Shown: one piece after another, positions 49,600-61,118 of the stretch
How the letters are laid out: every line of letters begins with the position of its first letter
Position numbering within the stretch: position 1 is the stretch's first letter
NCBI GenBank assembly: GCA_013400975.1
Contig: WBMZ01012778.1
Coordinates: forward strand, 1-64,000
Direction: 5' to 3'
From: Atrichornis clamosus
Taxonomy: Eukaryota; Chordata; Aves; Passeriformes; Menuridae
Length of the DNA: 64,000 bases
Notes under the pieces: model-generated
Told to the model about the DNA's origin: nothing
The model's database searches: none
What the model saw: only the letters and a program-made list of their open reading frames with translations
Position numbers and translations under genes: made by a program

Positions 49600-49672
49600 T
49601 CGTCTCAGAAAGCAGGATTCAAGCCAGGCACTTCAAATCTGAAAGTCAAATGCTCCCAAAACCAGTGGAGGG
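49600..49672 (-). mobile_element. Ancient tRNA-headed SINE relic (MIR-like)
   Basis: Read on the - strand, CCACTGGTTTTGGGAGCATT, TGACTTTCAGATTTGAAGTG and CCTGGCTTGAATCCTGC follow the MIR 5' head (AGTGGTTAAGAGCACGGACT, CTGGAGCCAGACTG, CCTGGGTTCGAATCCTGG). The pol III B box survives as GGCTTGAATCC. Only the tRNA-derived part is recognisable. The exact family (MIR or another amniote tRNA-SINE) cannot be settled by eye. Confidence 0.55.
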
Positions 49673-49859
49673 AGAGAGCCTGAACTGGTACCAGTCCACA
49701 CACTCCTGCAGGCAGAGGCTCCAGGCGATGCCCACATGCAAATCACGGAACAACTCATCCATGCATAAGTGGAGTTGAGGTCTGGATGGCTTTTTCCCCC
49801 TACCCCTATCTTTTAATCCGCAAAAGCATTTGCCACTCAAACTTCTATTCTGTTGCTTG

Positions 49860-50030
49860 ATAGCTTAAAAGCAAAAATCCCCGTTATATAAGGTACCCTG
49901 GAAGGCCAGGACACAGGGCCCCGCAGGCGAGCCAGCAGCTACGTGCATAGAAGGGGATCTTGCATGGAAGTGTTTAGTTCTCTGCTTGTAAAGTCTCCGG
50001 CAGCAGCCGCTGAGGGAGCTGCACTTGTCC
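49860..50030 (+). promoter_or_regulatory. TATA box with CpG cluster, candidate promoter
   Basis: A perfect TATATAAG (consensus TATAWAAR) lies at 49885-49892, followed within ~120 bases by six CpGs from 49882 to 50009, including CCCCGCAGGCGAG about 30 bases downstream, where a start would be expected. CCGGCAGCAGCCGC follows at about 49997-50010. The surrounding DNA is CpG-poor. No start codon context, donor or known transcript can be tied to it. An unannotated noncoding transcript or an enhancer with promoter-like features is possible. Confidence 0.3.
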
Positions 50031-52866
50031 AATTACATTTAGAAAATGCCTCAAAACCAGAGCATATTTTTTTTTAAACAGAGAAACTCTCCTTTTTCCC
50101 TCCAGTCCCCCATCCCTCAAATGAGCTAAAGAGCCCCTTTTCCAAGGCCATGGAACTGAATTTGCCTTTATGAGAGGAGTTCAAATCTTTTGTGGCCAAG
50201 GAGCACTCGCCTGCTGCCTTCCAGCTCACACTGAATCCCAGTGGCAGAGAATATTTTTGTGAGATAGGACCCCAAACCCACACTGCTGGTAGATGGTCCT
50301 CAGTCCCCACTGAAAACGGGTTCGGGACTGCTTCCTTCTGTGCCCTAAAGTCAGCAGGAGCTGGAACAAGAAGTGCCATTTATAAATTTCTCTCTGTTTG
50401 CACCCTATGCAGAGGTTATCTGGTTTGCCTTTCTCCAGCTCTGCATACAACTATCACAAAGTACATCAGCGCAGCCATACAGTGTCATTTTTGTAATTAA
50501 AGCGCCTGACATTGACTTTCCTGTTTAACCTGCTGTATTGGCACTGCTCTCTGTTCTTCCTTTAATGTAGCTGCTGATCTTTCAAAGATCTTGGTTGCGT
50601 CTCAAAAGCCAGCTGGAGGTGGACTCTTCAAATAGAGTCAAAGAAAAATCGACATGGGGAAAGTTAACTAAACTTTAGCTCAAAGAAAAGTTTCCTCTTC
50701 AGTTTGGAGCAAATATTGAGACCTGCTTTATTACAAAGCCACTCTGCCATATTGCTGAGAGCTTATGTCTGACTTAACACATACACAGTTAATCGCTTGG
50801 CCAAAAAAGTAGAAACCTGGGAAAAAGAGAAAAATGGTCATCATAAATGTCATATTAAAGGGGAAGATCATAAGTTGTGAGGTAGAAGGTTGGATTGTTC
50901 CTGTATCTTTATTTAATCACAGCAACTGCGTTCATTCTGTAGACTGCAACACAATGGGGCCATCTGTGTTCAAACAGGAATATCTATAAAAATACCAGAC
51001 ACCCAGATCAAGAGACGCTTCAGCAGGAAAGTAAATTCAGATGGAGTGAAATCTATAGCACACTTTGCCTGCTGAGTATTCACACGTACAAAAATTGACG
51101 TTTGGGAGCAAGCATATATAAATGCCATCGCACAAATGGTCCTGGAAATTTCTGACTGTGTTATGATAAAAGCATATTCTTTTACTGGCATGTTTGCAGT
51201 GGTGTAATGTTTCAGTAGGGTTAAGTGCTCAGGGGAAGAATTTCCTAAGGAGTTTTTCATCCTGGGAGACCATGGAGTGCCGGTGTATGAAAGGGTTTTA
51301 GGTAAATTCTGAGAGGATCTGTCCTCTAAGGGCAGCTCTGTGCTGGCAAAGAAGCCAGATCTGTCCTGGAGTCATACTTAATGGCATAAATCTCAAAGTT
51401 TTTGCTGAGCCTTGAAATAGAAGATACCAGAAACAGGACTACCCAAAAGTCATCTCTGCAAACTGAAGAGGCATCTGATAGTTACATGATAAGAAAATCC
51501 TTGATCTTTGTTCTTGTTGACATAAATTACACATCTTGGGGCTGCATATATTTATGCAGCTCTAGACAAATAATAGGAACTATGGGTTGTTTTTCGTACC
51601 TCTATTTGCTTTCAAATTTAGAGTAATGAATAAACCCTTGGGCACTCATTCTGGAAACTGAGACTGCCTTATGAGATTATCTGCAGCTCAATAGTCAGGG
51701 GACAAGGGAAATAAAAGGATTCACATTACGAATTTTATAATGACTTACTGCTCACTTATCTGAAAAATAGTTGGAGTCATAATTAGCCAGCCTTTTCGGT
51801 GCTTTAAGTTGCAGAGATTTCTATCAGCTGCACACCTTAAAATTTGCATTTTAATGGGCTAAAGATGTATATCAGTAATAGCACCAACGGATGCTCTCTT
51901 ATCACTAGTATTAAGACAATATATAGCTTAGGAGACTAACCTATCCACAGTACAGCAGGTCTGATCAATAAAGAGCAGGGAGGGACCAAAGCAAGTCAAA
52001 TCTAAATGTCACTGTACTGACATGCCTCTAAATAACAAACTCCAGGCTGCTGTTTGAGGACAAAAACATATAATTGCCATGAACATGCAGATGGTTCAGC
52101 CAGATGTGGTAAAGATGGGGTTCGTTTTTTCAACCGTATGAAGGAAAGTTCAATACAAAATGCGGCTGCCTGTGTTGCAGGGCAGATTGCTCATGAACAA
52201 ACCCCAAAATCCTAAGCAACATATTATGGACTTTTAAATTTTTTTTTCAAGAAGAAAAAGGCTTGACTCCAACTAAGGCTGCATATTATTCTGGTTCCTG
52301 CTTATTTTTAATTCTAGACCTGTAATAGAATTAGTAGCTGTTAGGGAGGTTTTTTCCCTTTAGTTTTTAGGAACAAACCTAACCTCTCTTGACCAGAAAG
52401 CAGTTCTTCCACTCCCTCAGCACAATTTGCACAACCACAGCAGCAAGGTGGGGAGAAGAAAATAAAACTGACAAAGAAGCCACTGGTGAACAACCCAGCA
52501 TCATTTCCACAGCTGCCTTGGTGTGGCTTACCTGGGAACACTCTGAGTGCCACTGGGCTGTTGGCCTGCACAGCACAGAACAACTTCAGCACCACTGCTT
52601 GCCATGGATTAACTACCAGTATTTCTATACTGGTAGCTATACTATATTATTATATGTTCATTTCATATATACTCCATTGTTTCTGTCTGCACAGGACAGG
52701 TAGAAATCCTGAGGAATACCCAAGCTGAGAACAAATCAGCAATTGCAATGTGCTGGAGAGCTCTGAGAAAATATTTTATCTCCTCTTTTGGTCCAAAAGG
52801 AACAAGTAAGAAAAGGGAAAACAGAAAAAGCACCACAGAGAGAACAAAGAAACCCAAACAACAGAA

Positions 52867-52910
52867 ACCACACACACACCAAAAAAAGAAAAAAGAGAGA
52901 GAGAAGAAAC
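52867..52910. repeat. (CA)n / A-rich / (GA)n low-complexity
   Basis: CCACACACACACCAAAAAAA passes into GAAAAAAGAGAGAGAGAAG. It is purine- and CA-rich simple sequence of about 44 bases. Confidence 0.85.
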
Positions 52911-54145
52911 AGTAAACCAAATTTTTTTCAGAGTCTTTACAAAAGCAAAACATGAAAATTGCCAGCTATGGCTTGCATTAGCATTGCTTCTGGATCCAAA
53001 TTTCTACAAGAGTCAGTGGAAGAAGTGATTCTCCAGCTTGAAAAGTGAGCTGCATTCCTTAGACAGGGAAATTAATTGTCACTCACAACATTATGCAGAG
53101 TTAATTCCTTAAAATGTAGAGAAACACCATTATTTTAGAAATACACCCATTTATAGAGTATTATTTGTGCCATCTGGATCCCAGTTTATAACAGATTTGT
53201 TGAAGCCTCTTCTTCCAGGTGGACACTGATATAAGTAATAGGATGAGAAAAGTTGGCTGCAGAAGGAGGATGGAAAATGCAACAATAGTTGATGGAGGCC
53301 TTCTGACACATTAAGGGCTTCATCTTCAGATGATATATTCCTCTTACACAAAGAATTTGGGAAAATGACATATTTTTCTCTTTAAACATCAAAAGAAATA
53401 CTTAGTTTGGGAAGATTGGATTAAACAGGGATTAAGTTCAGTGCTGAAACTGTCACTCTATGGCTGCAGGGAACGAGGGGGCTGAGCTGCCTCCTTCTTG
53501 CCGTGTTTTCCAGTGTGCTTCTCCGAAATAACTTCCAGTTTTAGCTCTCCTAAAAGCAGTGGGACTGGGAAGGGAGACCAAAGCTGTTCCCTGTCTCCTT
53601 AAACTTGGGAAACTCGTGGTGTCAGCAGCTGAGATAAACTTGAATAGTGGCAAAACTGCAGACAAGGAGTAAACTTACAGGAAGACAGAAGAGAAAACTC
53701 AGAGCCATACATATGAAACTTAGTATTCCTAGTGAGTGAAATCTCTGGACAAAATCCAATAAACATCTCATATTTTTAGTGAGGGCCTATGGCAAATGTG
53801 TGTAATTCAAGGGCACATAATTCAACCACAGAAGGATTGGATAAAACTGCTAAAGCCTTTCAAACACTCTGGTCTTCCAGCAAGTTTAAATAGTATTTGA
53901 AGTACCCAGCACTTTGAGGGGTCTTTGCAATGGCAGCAATTGTCCTAAAGATAACTGAAATCAGCCCCAAAGAGAACTACAGAAACAGAGCCTGGCTTGG
54001 GGTTTTGATTAAGACTGGCTGAAAAACAAAGATTCATTTCATAAATGGAAATGAATTTTAATTTGCATTGTAATTGAAACAAGACACTTTGAGAGAAGCA
54101 GAAGAAGGAGAAATAGAGACAGAAAAGAGGGCAATATCCACACTG

Positions 54146-54240
54146 TGGCCTGGTGATTACCACCCTTGCTGCAACACAGGAGGTCTGGGTTCAAGTGCTG
54201 CAATTCCAGCACCAAACCCCTGTCAGTGCAATAAATAGTT
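54146..54240 (+). mobile_element. tRNA-headed SINE relic
   Basis: An A-box-like TGGCCTGGTGAT at 54146-54157 is followed 30 bases later by a B-box-like GGTTCAAGTGC at 54188-54198, near-normal tRNA spacing. The sequence between and after (CAGGAGGTCTGGGTTCAAGT) has the style of amniote tRNA-SINE heads. An ATAAATAGTTATTC stretch at about 54231-54244 recalls the MIR tail (CAATAAATGTTGGTTATT), although the core is missing. It is not a functional tRNA, because no acceptor stem or anticodon arm can be formed by eye. Confidence 0.45.
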
Positions 54241-54896
54241 ATTCTTACAATAATCAGAGAAGGACTCATATCAAATGGGAAATTTCTCTATCAGAAGATT
54301 ACTTTAACCACTTTAATCAAAAGACCTACCACTTCTCCTCATCAACAATTAGGAGCTTTTCAGAATATTCCCAAAGGGGAGCTCGGATGCCTCTTATTGA
54401 CAACTCCGAGACCATGTGTTACTTGATGCCAGTCATTAAGACAGATTTTCCTGCAACTCAGACTTCCTCAATTTAAACCCTATGATGTTCTGCAGTAATC
54501 TTTCATCTCTTATAGTTAGGACAGTCCTTCACATCTGGAATTAGCTTCTGCTGGCAGCACTGCTGAGCTGTAACTACACAAGGAACGGCATCATCCTTGA
54601 CAATGAAGAGCAGGTTTGGGGCTGTGCTGGTCAAGTGTCCTCCATCAATTTGAACTTCTTTAATCACAACTCTTGCTAATTGCTCTGTTCTTAGCTTTGA
54701 GTTAGTACAGGGAAATCATCAAACCAAAACCAAAAGATGTTGAACTCATTGGGTCATAGACTTCTCTGGGGAAACAGCACACTCCAGAAGATGCTTATTT
54801 TGGTTTTTTTTCTTTTAATATAGAATAGTCCATGTTTTAATAAAAATAGAATTAATTTCCCTTGCTTTTTCATTTATATTGTGTGGTTGTCATGGG
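54241..54896. other. Noncoding DNA, no feature recognised
   Basis: AT-leaning sequence between the SINE relic and a CR1 tip. It has a T-rich run near 54804-54816 and no exon or RNA gene. Confidence 0.5.
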
Positions 54897-54960
54897 TTGA
54901 TATAGAATTATTGAGATTAAAAATACCCTTAAGATCATTGGGTCCAACCACATGGAAGAG
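54897..54960 (-). mobile_element. Diverged CR1 3' tip, - strand
   Basis: TGATATAGAATTATTGAGAT, then AAAAATACCCTTAAGATCAT and TGGGTCCAACCACATGG follow the reverse-complemented CR1 end (CATAGAATCATTGAGGTTGG, AAAAGACCTTCAAGATCATC, GAGTCCAACCAT). The typical GGTTGG core is damaged, so the copy is older than those at 27.8 or 41.3 kb. Confidence 0.7.
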
Positions 54961-57900
54961 GCAATGCAACTCATTGATATGGGAAAATCCATGCCCAACA
55001 TTACCATCTAATATTCACGGTCTGACAGGCAAACCTGAATATTAATAATTACTTTGTGTTTCTTTTATCTTCCTCAGCTTGGAACTTTGCCTGTTTGGGG
55101 GCTGAAACCTCTTTGGTATGTTTTCATAACATAAAACTGTTGAATATATTCTTTACAGGTTCTCCAGCATTTCATCTCGGAAAGAAAAAGGGAGGGGGAA
55201 TTGCTAAATACAACTTTATTTCAGTAGTATTTATATGCGTATTTAATGATTTAGTGGGAATTAACTCCTATCTTGAAGGAATAAAAAAATTTTTAAAACC
55301 CAACTCAGATTATATACTATAAACCCAAATATCCTAGCTTTTGCCAGCCATTGTTTGTACTTCTCAGTAAGAGTCATCAGCCATAAGTTTTCCAGACCCT
55401 TTCAGCCTCCCAGGTGCAAGTGAGGGACGCTACGAGTGGGGGAGGACCTGGATGACCCATGGACCTGTTCAGTTCGTGCATATCCCCCATCAGTTGTTGA
55501 TGAGGTCTTGCTATTGTAATGAACTTCTTGAAACTATGTCAGAAATCCCGATTATAAACCTTGAGTATCCCATGGCCTCATTTCCCTGTAATCTCCAGCA
55601 ATGAAAGGCGTTTCCCCGCCATGTTTACCTGGAGATAAATATAAAAGGAGACTATAAAGTGTCTCATGATCTACCAGGAGCAGGGAGATTGCACTGGAAT
55701 TTAGGAAGGACATTTTCAAAGGCACAAATCTCAGGAGTGTAGCTGCAATCTGTGCCTTTGAACACATCCCTCAGTGCTTGAAGTTGGGCTCCAAAATGAA
55801 ACTCAGCTCCTGTCCAACTGATCTGGAACCTGCTGGCTCTTGTCACCAGCCTGATTTACAGTCTACTTCTCTTCCCTGAGGAGATTATATTTGGAAACAT
55901 GATTTTATCAACTTGTGAAGCCTCCAGAATGTTTCGGGATAAAATCCAAGGAAAAAGTGCCTATTCTGCTCCTTTCCTTTTGACTTTCCTGAACCACCTT
56001 TCACCTCTATTTTCGTCTTTTCTCCCTGGAATTTCTCAGGAATTGTACTATCTCATCTTTTATAGTTCTGGCTCACCTGGCCAGCGCAGGGCAGCAGCCC
56101 AAGTCAGGCACCCAAACACAGCCACCACAGTTGGGATGCCAGGTCAGGACCATCTGGAGCATCTCAAGTTCAAAAATTTTGTGGCAGGTTGTAAAACAGC
56201 ACTTGCTAGAGGTCAAGTCTACAATTAACATTAAGCATGAAAAAAAGAGAAATTAAAATACACAATTATGTGGTTGTACAAGAAAAACAAGAATCTACTA
56301 CAAAAATCAGGTATTTTAGCTAAACTGATCCGTTTTCACAGAAAACCACCTCTCAGATACTGGTTACTCCATACTGATGTTAAAACATTACTGTAGAAAC
56401 AAGCAATATTAGTGGATAGTGGGATTTGGTCTGAAATGGCACAAAAGAAACAGAAAGATGGTCACAAGTACCAGACTGTCCACTTGCATTAAACCTTCAT
56501 CTTCTAATCATCTGCCATGGTGTACAGCTCTGTGTACAAGGCTGATCACGAATTTTAAAGCCAGTTCTTTGATCGTGATTAGTTTTTAGTTGCCTCAACT
56601 TTCTCTGTTCAAGATGTACATTCAAAAACTAAAAGAAGTTTATTGTTGTCTGGGAAAACTATAGACCACTTGGATTTAATTGCGCCATGCTGAAGCGAAG
56701 CTTTGACTTGTATATATCTTACTGAGAAAATTAAATGTTTTCATCATCCAGCCATACTGAATAGTTAAGACTAGCAGTACTACTCATTAAACACACAGAT
56801 GTTTTAAAGTTTGATTAGGGAACTATAACAAACAGCCCAAGTTTCATTAGCATGTGGAAAATAAGGTAGCGGGGTTGAAAATGCACGAAGAGTTACTTAA
56901 GGACTAGGAGTAACACTGAAAAATCAGAGCCCCTTAGAGAAAACCTCAAATGCTAGACAACTGGGAGGCACCCAGGGAAGTGGGTTTTATTCCCAAAATA
57001 AAGAATATAACTGCCTCCTTCCCTCACCACAACCATTTGAGTGAGGTTCAGGTAGGTGCAGAGCATCAGCCAACTCAGAGAAAGTAATCTTTATGCCTTC
57101 CACAAAATTAGTCTTTACACACACCTGCCAAGCAAGATGTACTTTTGAAAGAATAACAGATATTGCATAATTCCATTGAGTTTTTTCTATATATGAAGGT
57201 TAATAAAATAAAGGAGAAGTAGGAAAACTAAGAGTATCATTGTTTTCTGTTTAGAATATCATTCAAATACTCATTTTCTTTGCATATGGTGAAATTGTAC
57301 ACAGAAGCTGACAACTTTTCTTTCTTACTGACCTCAACTCTCTGCACAAATAGCAGGACACTCAGTATCACCAGCATCTGAAACACTAACAGTTATTGGA
57401 TTTGCTCTCTTAAAACTACCTCTGGCAAATGGAAACACCCATCCTATTTTAGCAAAAAGGGAACAGACTGACTGGACACGAGGTGTGTGGCTGAGCTAAA
57501 AATTTAGTTTACAAATCGTAATCCAAGACCTCTTCTATTAAATCATCCTTTCATAGGCTCCCATCACTACATATAAGTCTGCAGGTTTTAATCCACACTG
57601 AGCCATCCCATGGGTTTCAGTGTTCTCTGGGTGCTCTCAAATATATTCAAAATTTGAAAAATGATTAATTTTGAGATTTGCGTGTGAAAAGTTTTAACAT
57701 AAATACACATCCAAACTCCTGCATAGGCTGGAGAGAGAGCAGGAATTTTAATGCTTAATAGAGCTGGGATTCTCTGTTTGTCTTTGAGACCTCAATTACA
57801 ATCATCCTTTCTATTTTTATAAGGTCTGTCCTTGGCCACAAGAACATCCTGTGAAACTCATGAAGATCTGACTTTGGGCACTTGTTCCATCAAGCAACAT

Positions 57901-58663
57901 CTGTGAACCCCCAGATCCATTTGAGGATTTACTGACAAAATGCCACAAAACTCATAGATGTGGTCCCAACATGCAAATTTAATAATTCCTTTACTTAACA
58001 TTCAGTGTTAGGGAATTAAATAGAAAGGAAGAAATCAGAGAAAGAGGCACAGCTTTCATTGCTGGAAAAATGCCTAAAGTCTTGACTTCAGACTTTTCCA
58101 AAAGATGCAACAGAAATGGATTTATAGGCATTCTCCTATAACATTTAACCCAAGATGCTTTCCTTACTGAAATAAAACTGCAGATTTTTTAATTTGTTAG
58201 GAAAATAAAGATAGCTTGGATTAAGTTAAACTTCCTAAGTTTCCTACTGACAGGAAAGGTAGCAATGAGGTCCCACTGGGTCCAGACCCTTATTAGAGCT
58301 GGAAATGCCCACTGGAAAAAAACCTCAGTGTAGGAAGGGTTTTGATTCCTTAAGTGCTTATATTTCCTACTGCTGTGGGGGATATATCCAGTCAGGTTAC
58401 ACGGGGTCATGATGAGTGGGTGTCATTACTTTCTGTAATATTTCTGTTACTGTGCAAGAGGGAGAAAAAAGTAAGTATCAAGTGCAAGGAGGAGATAAAA
58501 ATCCCATCTGGCTTTCAAATGTGCATTCATGCGTGTTTCTGAAACACACATCCTTCACTACCCTTGGTCCACTCAGATGATGACTTGGAAAGATGGAGCC
58601 AGGTAGAAAGAAAGAGCAGATAAATTAATGTATGTCTGTATGTGTGATGGTGCTTTATAGACT
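54961..58663. other. Noncoding DNA, no feature recognised
   Basis: Mostly AT-rich sequence, particularly 56220-58200, where open frames are almost absent. A GC-richer part at about 55380-55470 has CGCTACGAG but no other signal. No exon, RNA gene or clear transposon was seen. Confidence 0.55.
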
Positions 58664-58920
58664 GAATCACAGGATGGTTTGGGTTGAAAGGGACCTCAAA
58701 GATCATCTCGTTCCAGTCCACGTGCTGTGGTCAGGGACACCTTCCACCAGGTTGCTCCAAATCCCATCCGACCTGGCCTTGGACACTTCTAAGCATGGGG
58801 CATCCACAGCTTCTCTGGGCACTCTGTGCCAGTGCCCCCTCACAGTACAGATTTCTTCCTAACACCTGATCTGAACCTGCCCTCTGTCCGTGTGAAGCCA
58901 TTACCTCTTGTCCTAGATGG
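58664..58920 (-). mobile_element. CR1 LINE 3' fragment, - strand
   Basis: Blocks in reverse-complement order are GAATCACAGGATGGTTTGGG, TTGAAAGGGACCTCAAAGAT, GGTCAGGGACACCTTCCACC, CAGGTTGCTCCAAATCCCAT, GGCATCCACAGCTTCTCTGG, AGATTTCTTCCTAACACCTG, CCTCTGTCCGTGTGAAGCCA and TTACCTCTTGTCCTAGATGG. This is the standard truncated CR1 3' end. Several CpGs remain as TG/CA variants, consistent with moderate age. Open frames over this interval belong to the repeat. Confidence 0.95.
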
Positions 58921-59754
58921 GCACTTCCTTAACGTGCTGTGCCTGAAGCAACCATCTAAACAGCATGAAGCAGCTGAAGGACAAGTTCTGCACCTCCCAG
59001 CCAGCACCAGGAGTACCTGAGGGGGTAACCCGAAAGGTGCATTAATGAAACAGCTCTGGGGAGTACAGAACAAACTCTGCAATTTGGGTTAATGGCCAGT
59101 GGTCCTCCAGGGAAAAAAGCCCATTGCACTACATCTGTAGTCTGTTCGGGATTTCACTTCAAAGTATTTATGTCCTACCATGTCCTACTGGCATAAAGCA
59201 ACTCTCTCCTCCACCAGTTTTATGAGGGTCTTTAAGTACACATAATTTTCAATGTAATTGCATAGGAAGATGTGCATATTAAATATTACATTTACTGATG
59301 TGTCCTAAGGTACGTGATTAACAGCTTCATTTTACCTGTCCTAAAAAGAACAGAATTTTAATATAAAGAGCTATGCAATCCAAGTTCACATTCCACAGGG
59401 ATTTTTGTGGGCTCAAATCCAAAATAAACTAATGAACAAATGAACTAGAGAAAATTCTAAAAACACACTCTGTGCTACTTTGGTTGAACCAGGAGAGAGC
59501 CAGTGACCTGGGAATTAAACTGACGCAATTTGATACTTCTTCAGGACATACATTTTGTTGAAAGTTAACTGCTTCAGTGCTCAAGGGACTTTTCAATCCC
59601 ATTCTTCAGTGAAAATAACATTTCAGCTTTTAAATCATATTAAAAACATAAATGGTACAATGTAAATATAAAATTTCTTACACTTAATTTAGAACAAGTC
59701 CCGAGCAGGGTGGAAATGACATTTCTTGGGCCAAGCAGAAAAGACTCCTGGGGC

Positions 59755-59835
59755 CTGGTCTGAATTTCCTGGCTGACTTAGGCAGTGACTTTGGAGCAAG
59801 TTGTACAGATCACTCTCCTCAAACACCTAAGTTAA
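59755..59835 (+). mobile_element. Possible MIR-like core trace
   Basis: TCCTGGCTGACTTAGGCAGT, GACTTTGGAGCAAGTTGTAC and CACTCTCCTCAAACACCTAA loosely follow the MIR core in + orientation (CCCGGCTCTGCCACTTACTA, GTGTGACCTTGGGCAAGTCA, TCTGTGCCTCAGTTTCC). Only the GTGACTTTGG/GCAAGT part is convincing. Weak call. Confidence 0.3.
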
Positions 59836-61086
59836 CCTAAGTAAGGTACCCCAGAGTCGCTTATTCAAGTTCCTACACACCAACTGCTGTAGTTTATACA
59901 CCAAAGCTTAAACCCGCTTTGATGAGTGCTGTGTCAGGTTGAATATCTATCTGTCAGCTCTGACAGTGCTCTCCTCCACGGTTGTAGTTAGAGTAGTTTC
60001 ATAATAGACAAATCTGTAATATTTATTCACTCTCCAAACTATTTGCAGTGGAGAGTCCCCATCCTTATTCCATTACCTCTCCTGGCAAATCACTTGTTAT
60101 CTGAGTTCTCACTGAGCTCCAAGACCTTCTGGGCACACACGTGGCTGGAGGTCAGGCCCTGAAGTGCTACGTTTCTGCAGAGTTAGGGGATTGCAATAAG
60201 AGACCTCTAACACGCAAGAGGGAGTGTTCTGCGTAGAACCAACCGTCCACGAGCCACCTCCAAAGCCTCAACACCTCACCCCGAACAAGCAGCACGTCTT
60301 TGCCCAGAGCTGCACACGTGAGGTAAAGCCCTTCAGGGGACAAGAACATGCAAGATATGGCCGTGGAGGAGAAGTGACCACACTGCTCCTGCCACCAGCA
60401 TGGCAAGGCAGAGATGAGTTCCCACAGCATCATCTGCTCCACCCGTAGCCCCCAGATGAAGTGGGCAACTTCCCAGCTGTACCCCCAGCCCCTGGGTTCC
60501 CACATCTCTGACTGCACATCTCTTAGTTTTGTTCACTCTGACCTGGTATTTGGCTGTTCTCAGGGCATATTTGATTCATGTAGCCTCTCACTATACAAAA
60601 ATCCCCAGGCTTCATCTTGACTTCTCTATCCCCAGAAATTGCTCCCTCTGCTGCACTTCCCAAGTTTCCCTATACAGCATATTGTGGTTCTCTAACAAAC
60701 CACCCCAACCTAAGACAAAGTCACAACTCACCTTCTTTGCACTCATTTAACAACTTCAACAAATGATTTCCATTCCAGTATGAGCTCCTGAGATCCCTTA
60801 TGCTCTCCCACATTTGCAACTCCCTTTTTATCAAGGAGGCTCCTATATTCCCTCTGCTCCTCTCCCTGATGACCTCCTGGCAGCAGCTCACCCAAGCCCC
60901 TCCACTCTGAGCTGCCTGTTTGGCTGAGCACCATCAAGCCAGAGCAAGAGCAGCCTAAAGGACCCTGGTATCAGTTGGAAAGAAATTTGAAAAGCATTAA
61001 TCCAATTACTAATATAAAACATATTAAAAAAACACCATATAAAGCATATAAAATAAAAGGAATGCTTATTAGAGCTTTTCTAGTTA

Positions 61087-61118
61087 TTTTGAGTAACCCT
61101 TGTTTTGAGTAACCCTTG
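61087..61118 (+). repeat. Exact 16-bp tandem duplication
   Basis: TTTTGAGTAACCCTTG is present twice with no gap and no mismatch (61087-61102 and 61103-61118). A perfect duplication indicates a recent slippage or repair event. Confidence 0.9.

Larger units (their letters stand above)
49673..54144. other. Noncoding DNA with one promoter-like patch
   Basis: This stretch includes the CpG and TATA patch at 49860-50030 (own entry) and purine/CA low-complexity DNA at 52867-52910. Open frames of up to 104 codons appear on both strands without domain motifs. No exon, RNA gene or clear transposon was recognised. Confidence 0.5.

Noticed and set aside
60167..60517. 116-codon frame (-) in a GC-richer patch
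   Set aside because: There is no known domain. Other frames are open on both strands, and there are no splice or promoter signals.
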